Shown here in pieces: positions 1 to 7,035 of a stretch of DNA of 8,941 nucleotides. Source of the stretch: Clostridiales bacterium (lineage in GTDB: Bacteria > Bacillota > Clostridia > Tissierellales > Sedimentibacteraceae). The translations under genes were made by a program, and so were the position numbers. The notes under the pieces were generated by a model. It searched no databases, was not told where the DNA came from, and saw only the letters and a list, made by a program, of their open reading frames with translations. The number at the start of each line of letters is the position of its first letter. Position 1 is the stretch's first letter. Location of the stretch: positions 1-8,941 of the forward strand of contig DMWH01000199.1 of the NCBI GenBank assembly GCA_003483345.1, in the 5' to 3' direction.

Positions 1-924
1 CTTCATTTGTAATTTTATATTTTCTACCGACATATTTGGATTAATTGTATTTTCGTGAGAAAGTGCGATTATGGATGCAGAGGTTGCAAATTTTGCAGCT
101 GCATCTATATCAATATTTGACAAATAACAATATACTAATGCTGCCATAAATGCATCCCCTGCTCCTGTTGCATTAACAGGTTTAATATTATCTGGCTTAA
201 TAATTTTCATTGTATCCCTGTTGCAATAAAATACGCCTTTTTCCCCAAGAGTAATAAATATTTGTATTACTCCTTTTTCGAGTAAGAAGTCACCGTTTTT
301 TATGAGGCTTTCTTCGTCACTTGCGGCTAATCCGGTTATTGCTTCTACTTCAAGTCTATTGGTCTTAAGAGTGTGAATATGCCCTGCTAAGTTTTTAACC
401 TTTATTGCCTTAGTCACTGATACAGTATCAAGAAATATATCTTTATAGTTATATTTATGCAGCAAATATTCAAGTACCTTAGCCGGAATATTTGTATCCA
501 ATACAAGCAATTTGGAATTACGTAGTGTTTTGTATTTTTCCTTAATAAAATCAACAGACATTTTTTCCAATATTTCCATACTGTTTATTGCTATATACAT
601 GTCATTTTCTTCATCTAGAACAGCCAGGTAGATAGAGGTATTTTCACCTTTTATTATCATGCTGTCATTCATGTCCAAGCCTATTTTAGCAGATTCTTCT
701 AGAATTTTAAAACCATAAATATCATCGCCTAAAACACTGATAAGCTTTGTATTAATACCAAGTCTCACCAAATTTTCACTAATATTTCTGCCTACTCCCC
801 CTAATGAAACTTTAACAGTTCCTATATTAGAGTCTTCAAGAATCAACTTGTGATTTGGGAAACCTTGAATATCAATATTTACTCCGCCTAAGACTGTTAC
901 ATATTGCAATGCATTTTGTTCCAT
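1..924 (-). CDS. psuK: Pseudouridine kinase, PfkB family (3' end outside window)
   Basis: This is a PfkB/ribokinase-family sugar kinase that most resembles pseudouridine kinase (PsuK/YeiC). That enzyme phosphorylates pseudouridine to pseudouridine 5'-phosphate in the cytoplasm, before glycosidic cleavage by PsuG. The 308 visible residues hold the N-terminal strand VTVLGGVNIDIQGFP (9-23), the DSNIG segment (31-35), SLGGVGRN (40-47), VLGDD (64-68), the pseudouridine-kinase-like HTLKTNRLEVE block (about 184-194) and the anion-hole/catalytic motif NATGAGDAF (251-259, base Asp257). The usual KPNRLE block reads KTNRLE here. The start is set by GGAGGG five bases before the ATG. The frame is open at the left edge, but alignment from memory to E. 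coli YeiC (313 aa) suggests only a few residues are missing. Some clostridial homologues carry an N-terminal helix-turn-helix; this one does not. PsuG would be expected downstream, outside the window. The kinase family is secure and the pseudouridine specificity probable. Confidence 0.85.
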   Translation of the reverse strand, partial: MEQNALQYVTVLGGVNIDIQGFPNHKLILEDSNIGTVKVSLGGVGRNISENLVRLGINTKLISVLGDDIYGFKILEESAKIGLDMNDSMIIKGENTSIYLAVLDEENDMYIAINSMEILEKMSVDFIKEKYKTLRNSKLLVLDTNIPAKVLEYLLHKYNYKDIFLDTVSVTKAIKVKNLAGHIHTLKTNRLEVEAITGLAASDEESLIKNGDFLLEKGVIQIFITLGEKGVFYCNRDTMKIIKPDNIKPVNATGAGDAFMAALVYCYLSNIDIDAAAKFATSASIIALSHENTINPNMSVENIKLQMK

Positions 925-994
925 AGTACCCTCCGACATTCTCCGAATTCCATCTATACCACCGGTTTCTTGAATTTAAAATAGCGGGTATAAT

Positions 995-1070
995 AAAAAA
1001 GGCTCAATATGAATATGAAATCTAATTATACAATATTACAAGTATATAATACAATATTTCTTAGAGCCTT
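995..1070 (-). terminator. Long-loop intrinsic terminator after the MBOAT-DHHW operon
   Basis: On the minus strand, AAGGCTC (1070-1064) can pair with GAGCCTT (1005-999), followed directly by a T-run (1000-995). An inner AATAT/ATATT pairing (1058-1054 with 1010-1006) would extend the stem across a five-base bulge. The orientation fits termination of transcripts coming from the DHHW gene. The loop is unusually long, so efficiency is uncertain. A transcript starting at the psuK promoter within the loop would contain only the second arm and would not be terminated. Confidence 0.5.
1025..1054 (-). promoter_or_regulatory. Predicted psuK promoter inside a terminator loop
   Basis: On the minus strand, TTGTAT (1054-1049) and TATAAT (1030-1025) are separated by 18 bp, a plausible sigma-A promoter. 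Transcription would start near 1018 and give a leader of about 94 bases before psuK. Both core elements lie within a 10-bp direct repeat (plus-strand ATACAATATT at 1028-1037 and 1049-1058), spaced 21 bp apart. The whole promoter sits in the loop of the hairpin at 999-1070. The -35 is only moderate and the assignment is by eye. Confidence 0.5.
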
Positions 1071-1164
1071 GCTAATATATTTTATTAAAATAAGATATTA
1101 ATTGAGTTAAACCATTTCTTACTAATTCACTTTCTCTATCCTCTTTTTTATACACATGGAATCT

Positions 1165-2430
1165 TTATTTTACTAAATTCAAGATGCTGTTCATAAATCC
1201 ATCAAAGTTTGTTGTCAGTATATAATTCAAAAGCAACACTTCTCCAATTTCATTTTCATTAACTAAATTCACTATACTTTCTTTATAATGTCTTGGGTCG
1301 ACTACATATATTTCACTGTAGTGAGGTGTCAAAAATGGAACAAGGGCATTGCCGTAGGAGTCTTTTATAACCATGATTTTTTTGTCTGTTTCAGCATTGG
1401 TTTTAATTATGCCAAGAGCAAAGTCGCCGCCTAAGAAAATGCCGTACTTTTGGTCTAAAAAGACATACTTTTTATTTATTACATCACCATTATAAAAATT
1501 TTTTTCACCGGTTTCTTTGTCATAGTAAAATACTTTCATATCGGTTTTAACAGGCGGAATATAATAAACCACATTATCCGGGTTGTTGTTTACAGTTTCG
1601 GATGGATTAACGGAAGATATGTAACCTAAATAATCACCCGCCTCGTTGCTTTTATAGCTATCCAAAGAAACAGTTTCAAGTCCTGCCGAATCAGCAAAGC
1701 CCATGTATCCATAATATGCTCCAAGGGCAGTCCAATGATGGTCTGTTCTGTAATAAACATATTCATCAATATGTTCTTTAATAGGTGTGTAAGCATCTAC
1801 AGAAATTATATTATCGGAAAAATTATCATTAACAAATTTTATTGCGTTAAGTTGTGAATCAGATAAATCCTTATATTTTTCGTTTGTCAAAAATTCTATT
1901 TGAATTGGTGCAAGCAAAGAATAAACTTTCACATCTTCGCCTAATTTTCTGCTTACCGTATTAATCATATTGGCATATAATTTAGCTTTTTCTCGGTTAA
2001 ATTTATACAATTCCATAACCGTATCATTTAATATTAACAAGTTGCCTTTTGTGCTTGCCTCTGCATTAGTATCTTTAGGTTTTTCACCTGATTCATTTGT
2101 CTCGATGCCCCCAACATTTTGTCCTTCAAAATCAACCAAAAATACTTCTTCTTCTCTTTTAATTCCTTTTAAAGATGTTATTTTTTTGCTTATTTGAGCT
2201 AAATTTTCTCTATTAAAAAAATGGTCGGTAAAAAAATCCTCAAAACCCCTAAAATATTTACCGGATAAAAGAGTATCAAAACTGTAAACAGGCTTTTGTG
2301 CCAAAGTTCTGTTTTCTGCATCTGAAATTGTTTTATTATTAGGAGCTAAGAAATTGAAAATTGTAAATATATAAATTAATGATAAGAATATAAATATGTT
2401 TAGAAATTCTATTTTACTTTTTTTGTTCAT
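1165..2430 (-). CDS. DHHW-family / AlgX-AlgJ-like SGNH protein for surface O-acetylation
   Basis: This 421-residue membrane-anchored extracytoplasmic protein belongs to the DHHW family, related to the AlgJ/AlgX acetyltransferases that work with MBOAT partners on exported polysaccharides. Residues 9-28 form one N-terminal hydrophobic segment. The motif TDHHWTALGAYYGY lies at 229-242 (Asp230-His231-His232-Trp233). A serine motif, KDSYGNA, lies at 356-362 (Ser358, candidate nucleophile). The N-terminal ENRTLAQKP (39-47) is also typical of this family. Residues 105-130 form a low-complexity Gly/Glu/Lys/Thr linker. The start follows a GAGG ribosome binding site that begins just after the stop codon of the MBOAT gene, 11 bases away, so the two are very likely cotranscribed and translationally coupled. 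By family knowledge it probably transfers acetyl groups delivered across the membrane by the MBOAT protein. The acceptor (wall polysaccharide, teichoic acid or peptidoglycan) cannot be told from sequence. Confidence 0.85.
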   Translation of the reverse strand: MNKKSKIEFLNIFIFLSLIYIFTIFNFLAPNNKTISDAENRTLAQKPVYSFDTLLSGKYFRGFEDFFTDHFFNRENLAQISKKITSLKGIKREEEVFLVDFEGQNVGGIETNESGEKPKDTNAEASTKGNLLILNDTVMELYKFNREKAKLYANMINTVSRKLGEDVKVYSLLAPIQIEFLTNEKYKDLSDSQLNAIKFVNDNFSDNIISVDAYTPIKEHIDEYVYYRTDHHWTALGAYYGYMGFADSAGLETVSLDSYKSNEAGDYLGYISSVNPSETVNNNPDNVVYYIPPVKTDMKVFYYDKETGEKNFYNGDVINKKYVFLDQKYGIFLGGDFALGIIKTNAETDKKIMVIKDSYGNALVPFLTPHYSEIYVVDPRHYKESIVNLVNENEIGEVLLLNYILTTNFDGFMNSILNLVK

Positions 2431-2441
2431 ATACTGCCTCG

Positions 2442-3851
2442 CTAAAATCTAAAATACAGAAACGGGTTATAAGTTTGTCCAATGAGCAATATAGTGCTTA
2501 CAATTAAAATTGTTGCATTAAAAGCTAAAATTATCAGTTTAGACGGTTTATAACTGTTTATTACTGTCAGTTCACTTAATTTGTTATATATTGCATTGAA
2601 TATAGGTGTACTGCAAAGAGCAGCAAATATTAAGAATATTATATTATTGAAAAACTCAACTTCAAATTTTACATCATACAAAGGATTATCGCCATAACCA
2701 AACAAAATGCCCACAAATTTTAATCCTTTTGTAATATCTGTATAGTAGAAAAATACCCAACCGATTATGACTATAAGCATTAAATAAATATGTAATAAAA
2801 CTGAAGGAATTTCGTCCAATACTCTAGATAATAATTTTCTTTCTAATAATAAAAAAACACCATAATAAATACCCCATATAACGAAGTTCCAACTGGCACC
2901 ATGCCAAAGACCTGTCAGCATCCAAACAATAATTATATTCCGGGCAAAATTTTTTCTGTTGCCTCCAAGAGGAATATATACATAATCTTTGAAAAACGAG
3001 CTTAGAGAAATATGCCACCTTCGCCAGAAATCTTGTACACTTTTTGCTATATAAGGATAGTTAAAGTTTTCTTTATAAGTAAATCCAAACATTCTGCCCA
3101 GTCCTATTGCCATATCTGAATATCCGGAGAAATCAAAATATATTTGAATTGTATACATAATTATTCCAAGCCAGGCTCCTAAAATTGACAGGTCACTTAA
3201 ATTGCTGTCCAAAAACACTGTAGCAACTTGACCGGCTGTGTTTGCAATTATTACTTTCTTTAATAAGCCTATAATAAATCTGTTGATACCATAACTGAAA
3301 TTGCTTGGCGTTATAACTCTGTTGTCAATTTCATAAGCTACATCGATATATCTTACTATTGGTCCTGCAATCAATTGATGATAGAGTGACATATATAAAA
3401 GCAGCTTGTAAAACTTCTTTTGAGCAGGAACATCTTGTCTGTATACATCTACAACATATGAAATAATTTGAAATGTATAAAATGATATCCCTATAGGTAA
3501 TCCGATTGAACTTAAGCCAATGTTAGTATTAAACACAAAATTAATGTTGTTAACAAAGAAATTATAATACTTAAATATTCCAATCATTGATAAATCAATT
3601 AATATTGCTGTCCACAAAAAGACTTTGCTCTTATATGTTCCTTTATATTTATCAATTAATAATGCAAAGGAAAAATTGATGATTCCGCTTAGTAATAATG
3701 CTAAAATAAAAAAAGGTTCGCCCCAGGCATAAAAGAACAAAGAAAAACTTAGCAAAATGATGTTTCTGTAGGTATTATTTTTGCTGATAAAATATAAAAT
3801 TAAATTTATGGGAAAAAATAAATATAAGAAAACTAAACTTGAAAATACCAT
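2442..3851 (-). CDS. MBOAT family O-acyltransferase (AlgI-like)
   Basis: This 469-residue polytopic membrane protein is of the AlgI/DltB type, which moves acyl (usually acetyl) groups across the membrane to a surface acceptor. The N-terminus MVFSSLVFLYLFFP is the classic MBOAT start and fixes the ATG. The core signature runs through YFDFSGYSDMAIGLG (238-252), NFNYPY (262-267), DFWRRWHISL (274-283) and FFKDYVYIPLGGNRK (286-300). The invariant histidine is His317 in GLWHGASWN (314-322). The C-terminus GQTYNPFLYFRF is also typical. Its pairing with the DHHW protein, and the lack of dltA, dltC or dltD nearby, argue for AlgI-like O-acetylation rather than teichoic acid D-alanylation. The GGAGG ribosome binding site is 14 bases from the ATG, longer than normal, with no nearer in-frame start. 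The gene is preceded by a leader of about 178 bases and a promoter carrying BlaI-type operators. Confidence 0.93.
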   Translation of the reverse strand: MVFSSLVFLYLFFPINLILYFISKNNTYRNIILLSFSLFFYAWGEPFFILALLLSGIINFSFALLIDKYKGTYKSKVFLWTAILIDLSMIGIFKYYNFFVNNINFVFNTNIGLSSIGLPIGISFYTFQIISYVVDVYRQDVPAQKKFYKLLLYMSLYHQLIAGPIVRYIDVAYEIDNRVITPSNFSYGINRFIIGLLKKVIIANTAGQVATVFLDSNLSDLSILGAWLGIIMYTIQIYFDFSGYSDMAIGLGRMFGFTYKENFNYPYIAKSVQDFWRRWHISLSSFFKDYVYIPLGGNRKNFARNIIIVWMLTGLWHGASWNFVIWGIYYGVFLLLERKLLSRVLDEIPSVLLHIYLMLIVIIGWVFFYYTDITKGLKFVGILFGYGDNPLYDVKFEVEFFNNIIFLIFAALCSTPIFNAIYNKLSELTVINSYKPSKLIILAFNATILIVSTILLIGQTYNPFLYFRF

Positions 3852-3880
3852 CTTTCTGAACTTATCCTCCAGATTTCTAC

Positions 3881-3895
3881 TTACTTCCCAATCAT
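3881..3895 (-). other. Possible four-codon leader minigene (MIGK) in the MBOAT leader
   Basis: In the untranslated leader of the MBOAT operon, AGGGAG (3906-3901) precedes an ATG at 3895 by five bases. The ATG opens a four-codon frame (MIGK) closed by TAA at 3883-3881, about 30 bases before the MBOAT start. The binding-site spacing is better than that of the MBOAT gene itself. It could affect translation of the main gene or be chance. No product function is implied. Confidence 0.25.
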
Positions 3896-3981
3896 ATTAA
3901 CTCCCTATCAATGCATATATTCCCAAGTTAACAGATAAGAAAGAAAACTCCCAAAAGAGGGTGCTTTATTCTTGCTAATCT

Positions 3982-3996
3982 ACACTTAAAAAGTGT
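3982..3996 (-). promoter_or_regulatory. Small hairpin in the MBOAT leader RNA
   Basis: ACACTT (minus 3996-3991) can pair with AAGTGT (3987-3982) across a three-base loop. This lies about 33 bases downstream of the predicted transcription start. It is followed by AGATTAG, not a T-run, so it is not an intrinsic terminator. On DNA, TCTACACTT at 3979-3987 repeats the half-site of the promoter operator at 4038-4046, so it may instead be a third weak repressor half-site. Confidence 0.3.
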
Positions 3997-4004
3997 TTAT
4001 TTTT

Positions 4005-4022
4005 ATTCTACATTTGTAGAAT
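4005..4022. promoter_or_regulatory. BlaI-type operator O1, perfect palindrome, MBOAT operon
   Basis: ATTCTACA and TGTAGAAT are perfect 8-bp inverted arms around a TT centre, containing the TACA/TGTA core known for BlaI/MecI operators. The same 8-bp arms form the core of the operator in the blaI promoter (7455-7472). It lies about 7-24 bases downstream of the predicted start of MBOAT transcription, a position suited to blocking initiation or early elongation. An outer inverted repeat (TTCTTGCT at 3969-3976, AGCAAGAA at 4051-4058) is centred exactly on this site. Confidence 0.75.
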
Positions 4023-4035
4023 ATGTTTTGTTTTT

Positions 4036-4053
4036 ATTCTACACTTGTGGAGC
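4036..4053. promoter_or_regulatory. BlaI-type operator O2, degenerate, overlapping the MBOAT -10
   Basis: The left arm ATTCTACA is identical to that of O1 and of the blaI operator. The right arm TGTGGAGC matches the ideal TGTAGAAT at five of eight positions. The left arm, read on the minus strand, contains the -10 box TAGAAT. Its centre is 31 bp from that of O1, about three helical turns, so repressor dimers would sit on the same face of the DNA. Confidence 0.6.
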
Positions 4054-4064
4054 AAGAATGTCAA
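4036..4064 (-). promoter_or_regulatory. Promoter of the MBOAT-DHHW operon
   Basis: On the minus strand there is a consensus -35 TTGACA (4064-4059), a 17-bp spacer and -10 TAGAAT (4041-4036), with a predicted start near 4029. The -35, -10 and spacing are identical to those of the blaI promoter. It lies just downstream of the terminator of the preceding operon, so the MBOAT operon is an independent unit. Operators O1 and O2 flank and overlap the start region, so the promoter should be strong when derepressed. Confidence 0.8.
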
Positions 4065-4078
4065 TATTTAATTTATTT

Positions 4079-4109
4079 AAAAAGGCTGCCTTTTTACAAA
4101 GGACAGCCT
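4079..4109 (-). terminator. Intrinsic terminator of the blaI-blaR1-like operon
   Basis: On the minus strand, AGGCTG pairs with CAGCCT and CCTTT with AAAGG, with one bulged T between the two stems, a four-base loop and a T-run after the second arm. It begins about 44 bases after the stop codon of the stalk/propeller gene and ends before the -35 of the MBOAT promoter. It cleanly separates the two operons. Confidence 0.88.
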
Positions 4110-4152
4110 AACTGATACTTTTACTATTTAATTTTCTACCCTGCGGTTATTA

Positions 4153-5718
4153 TCAATTATCTTTTACAAAAACAACTTTACCATTCTCTATTCGCACCAA
4201 AAGTACATTTTCTATAGATTTATATAAGACCTTTCCGCTATCATTAAAAATAATCAATTTATATTGGGATTCGCTATTTTTATCAAATATTGCAACCATG
4301 TAACCATTTTGAACTTCTAAACTTTTTAGAATGCCTCCGGGGTTTACCGATTCTTCATTGCCGTATACATAAAGCTGATTGTTATCCTTCAATGAATAAT
4401 ATAGTTTCCCTTCCAATGCTTCATATAAATCCACCGCTTTATCTACCAATAACTCAGCCTTTCCGCCGGCAAGCGGAACTTTATAAATAAAATGATTTTG
4501 GTCTGCAAAATATATTATATCATTTACAATTTTAAAGCTTGCAACTTCATTGTCACATAATCTTACCTGCTCATTTGTGTTTATGTTAACCCTATAAATG
4601 CCTGTTGTTGTATCTTTATTGTTTTCCAAAAAATATCCATAATATCCTAAAACATAAATTTCATCACCTATTAAATACAAATCTTTGCTTGAAGTTGCTG
4701 CACGAGAATTATTATCCACATCTTCATAAATGATCATACCATAAGAAAAATTAGAGTTACCTATATTTACATATTCTTTCTCGCCATTCTTTTTAACCTG
4801 CAGATTTTCTACAAAAAATGGACCTCTTTGCTCAACTCGTACAGTATAGTCATCATATATTTTTATTAGGGAATAACCACTGTCAAGAACTTCAGAGGTA
4901 CCATCATCTTTAAGCCATACAAGATGATCCGTGCCCATAGTTACTCCTCCTGTATGATAGCTGAGTAATGCTTTGCCGTTTTCGGTTTTTATAAATGCAT
5001 ACAATATGTCTCGGCCATATCCATCCTCAGGAAGCTCATATACCTTTTTCGCATTAGTAGGGTTATTTACCGGAGCTTGATAAATAATTCCATTAGCTCC
5101 TTCATAGTAAAAATAATCACCTGCCATTGTAAAAGCTCCTTTTTCACCAGTTTCACGAGTTACAATCGGAAGTGTCAATTGACCTGCCGCCGGAGAGCTG
5201 TCGGTTGAATTTAATACTAAGCCGTTTTTATTATCAAAAGAATATTCCCAGCCGAATTCTTCGACTGCAAATTTCCATGTTAAAGGTAAATACGTTATGT
5301 TTTTAAATAAAAGCACCGGATATTTTTCTTTGCTGTTATCAATTGTTTTACCATTAACGGTAATTTTGAATTGAGCTATTTGAGCATAATATGAACTGCT
5401 GTTTTTTATAATTGATTCGTACTTTTCATAGCTCCAATTTGCACCTGTCTTTATTATTTTAAGTCCGGTACTGCTGTCCCATGCAGTTTCAAGTCCCATG
5501 AACCTGCTGTCATAATAAGTCATCGGAAAATAAGTAATACCATTATAAACAATTAAGGGATATTGTCTGTAACTATTTTCTATACTTACTCCATTTAAGC
5601 TGACTTTAAATGTCGGCAATGAAACTCTGACACTGCTTGCTGCTTCTGCCTTTTGAGCAGGAATTACAGTTATAGTTATCATCAACATAACTAAAAACAG
5701 ATATAATTTTCTTCTCAT
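4153..5718 (-). CDS. Secreted stalk-domain protein (copper amine oxidase N-like) with propeller-like C-terminal region
   Basis: This 521-residue exported protein is of unknown function. Residues 1-26 are a Sec signal peptide (MRRK, a hydrophobic core, and AEA before the mature end). Two copies of a copper-amine-oxidase N-terminal (stalk) type domain follow, about 34-90 and 116-170. Each has a VNG/LNG strand, a YP(L/V) turn, an ITY(F/L)P(M/L) strand and a final SFDNKNGL or DSSTGL element. From about 180 to 521 there are repeated Asp-x-(I/F)-Y-(Y/F) strands such as DYFYYEGANG, DEIYVLGYYG, DIIYFADQ and GKLYYSLKD, resembling DUF5050-type beta-propeller repeats. No enzymatic motif was seen. Stalk domains are common in clostridial wall-associated proteins; despite the name no copper oxidase activity is implied. 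AGGAGG lies five bases before the ATG and 30 bases separate it from the protease gene, so it is the third gene of the repressor operon. It could bind wall glycan or modulate the protease. Confidence 0.75.
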   Translation of the reverse strand: MRRKLYLFLVMLMITITVIPAQKAEAASSVRVSLPTFKVSLNGVSIENSYRQYPLIVYNGITYFPMTYYDSRFMGLETAWDSSTGLKIIKTGANWSYEKYESIIKNSSSYYAQIAQFKITVNGKTIDNSKEKYPVLLFKNITYLPLTWKFAVEEFGWEYSFDNKNGLVLNSTDSSPAAGQLTLPIVTRETGEKGAFTMAGDYFYYEGANGIIYQAPVNNPTNAKKVYELPEDGYGRDILYAFIKTENGKALLSYHTGGVTMGTDHLVWLKDDGTSEVLDSGYSLIKIYDDYTVRVEQRGPFFVENLQVKKNGEKEYVNIGNSNFSYGMIIYEDVDNNSRAATSSKDLYLIGDEIYVLGYYGYFLENNKDTTTGIYRVNINTNEQVRLCDNEVASFKIVNDIIYFADQNHFIYKVPLAGGKAELLVDKAVDLYEALEGKLYYSLKDNNQLYVYGNEESVNPGGILKSLEVQNGYMVAIFDKNSESQYKLIIFNDSGKVLYKSIENVLLVRIENGKVVFVKDN

Positions 5719-5748
5719 TGAAGCCTCCTATTCATAACTTGAATTGTT

Positions 5749-7035
5749 CTACTCTGATATATTAGTAGTTTCATTTTCTTGCAATTGTTTTTCCAACTGA
5801 TTTAAATCAACTATTATCACTTCCGCTATATCATTATTAATATTTTCTTGTGTTGTTGGATAAATTTCTAAGCTGCTTTCTGCTTGTGATATATTATTAA
5901 TTACAGGTTGCTCAACTAAACCAGATTCACTTTCAATATTTTGAGGTTGATTATTCGCATCAGGGGTTTGAGCTTCTGCTTTGTTTTCGTTTTTAATATC
6001 AATTTCATTTGTGCCTGCCATTTGTTCATTTAGAATACTATTTTGAGTAGGTATCTTTTCCGGTTGTTCTACACCGCTCACATTAATCAATGTGCCTGAG
6101 TTTATTACAAGCAAAATTACTGTAACAAGCATAATAATACCTCTTCTTTTCTTTGAATTATCAAAGATACCTTTAATTCTTAACTCAAGACTTTTTCTGG
6201 TGGTTATTATATTAGTTGAAAAAACAGGACCTATAGCATTATCATTCATTACAGCCATTTTAAGTATAATATTGCAATAAAATCTTTTCCCTTCAACATC
6301 GGTATCATTCAAAACATAGTCATCACATGATTGCTCCATATCTTTGTTTGCTTGTTTTACCATAAAATGTACTGCGGGATTGAACCAATGAACAGCAGAA
6401 ACGACCATCAATATAGCCTTTATAATTATATCATTCCTCTTAAAATGCACTAACTCGTGCTTAAGTATCATCCTCAACTCATCAGGCGTATAATTCTCCG
6501 AAGGCAGTACCAATATAGGCTTTATTAGTCCAACCAACATTGGACTCTTAACCTTTTTGCTTATAAATACTTGGACATTTTTTCTAATATTCAGTTCTTT
6601 TTTCTCTTCTGTAAGTATTGTTTTAATAACATTATTTGATGTAAATTTGCTCCATCTTAATATGTCACGTAAAAATCCTATGTAGGAAAATACTATATAA
6701 ACCAAGTATAATATAACTACAATACAATAAATCAAATATAAAACTTCACCAAGGCTATCGTTTAACCTAAGCAAATTAACAGGTTCTATCTTTGATAACT
6801 GCTCCGAAACAGCAGTTGAAGGCAATAACCCGCTTGTAACGGGTTTTTTAAATAATTCGGGTAGATAATTTCCATATGAAAATGGCAGTAACATTCTTAT
6901 GGAAACAGCAATCCATAAAATGTATCTCCATTTAGCAGAGTATCTTTTTTGAAGAATTGGATTAATACATAACAATAATATAATTAATGGGGTAACGCTT
7001 AAACTTATTGATAGCAAGTTATAAAACAATCTCAT
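5749..7035 (-). CDS. BlaR1/MecR1-like M56 membrane metalloprotease lacking the penicillin-sensor domain
   Basis: This 428-residue M56 family integral-membrane protease is the antirepressor partner of BlaI-type repressors. Hydrophobic segments lie at about 4-24, 36-52, 98-122 and 299-317. The cytoplasmic zinc protease domain has the PMLVGLIKPILVLP segment (165-178), HELVH (193-197; zinc ligands His193 and His197, catalytic Glu194) and the distal DMEQSCDDYVL (232-242; likely third ligand Glu234). After the last membrane segment comes only about 110 residues of Asn/Gln/Glu-rich, low-complexity, probably extracellular tail. The roughly 250-residue class-D-beta-lactamase-like sensor of S. aureus BlaR1 and MecR1 is absent, and no STxK motif follows. 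The ATG overlaps the stop of the repressor gene by four bases (ATGA). The family role is cleavage of the repressor to derepress transcription. Since the sensor is missing, the signal is unknown; a partner such as the downstream secreted protein is possible. Confidence 0.88.
   Translation of the reverse strand: MRLFYNLLSISLSVTPLIILLLCINPILQKRYSAKWRYILWIAVSIRMLLPFSYGNYLPELFKKPVTSGLLPSTAVSEQLSKIEPVNLLRLNDSLGEVLYLIYCIVVILYLVYIVFSYIGFLRDILRWSKFTSNNVIKTILTEEKKELNIRKNVQVFISKKVKSPMLVGLIKPILVLPSENYTPDELRMILKHELVHFKRNDIIIKAILMVVSAVHWFNPAVHFMVKQANKDMEQSCDDYVLNDTDVEGKRFYCNIILKMAVMNDNAIGPVFSTNIITTRKSLELRIKGIFDNSKKRRGIIMLVTVILLVINSGTLINVSGVEQPEKIPTQNSILNEQMAGTNEIDIKNENKAEAQTPDANNQPQNIESESGLVEQPVINNISQAESSLEIYPTTQENINNDIAEVIIVDLNQLEKQLQENETTNISE

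Noticed and set aside
970..994. Plus-strand promoter TTGAAT ... TATAAT
   Set aside because: Spacing is only 13 bp and no plus-strand gene lies downstream.
1970..2197. Plus-strand open frame of 75 codons
   Set aside because: Antisense to the well-supported DHHW gene, with no ribosome binding site or recognisable domain. The other short plus-strand frames (4290-4490, 6092-6280, 8522-8716) and the minus frame 2824-3018 are rejected for the same kind of reason.
2442..3851. DltB, the teichoic acid D-alanylation MBOAT
   Set aside because: No dltA, dltC, dltD or dltX neighbour; the partner is a DHHW protein and the N- and C-terminal signatures are AlgI-like.
3935..3965. Attenuator-like terminator in the MBOAT leader (CCC/GGG near a T-rich stretch)
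   Set aside because: Only about three consecutive G-C pairs can form; the apparent arms are not complementary over a useful length.
4153..5718. A copper amine oxidase enzyme
   Set aside because: Only the small N-terminal-type stalk domains are present; there is no catalytic oxidase domain or cofactor tyrosine motif.
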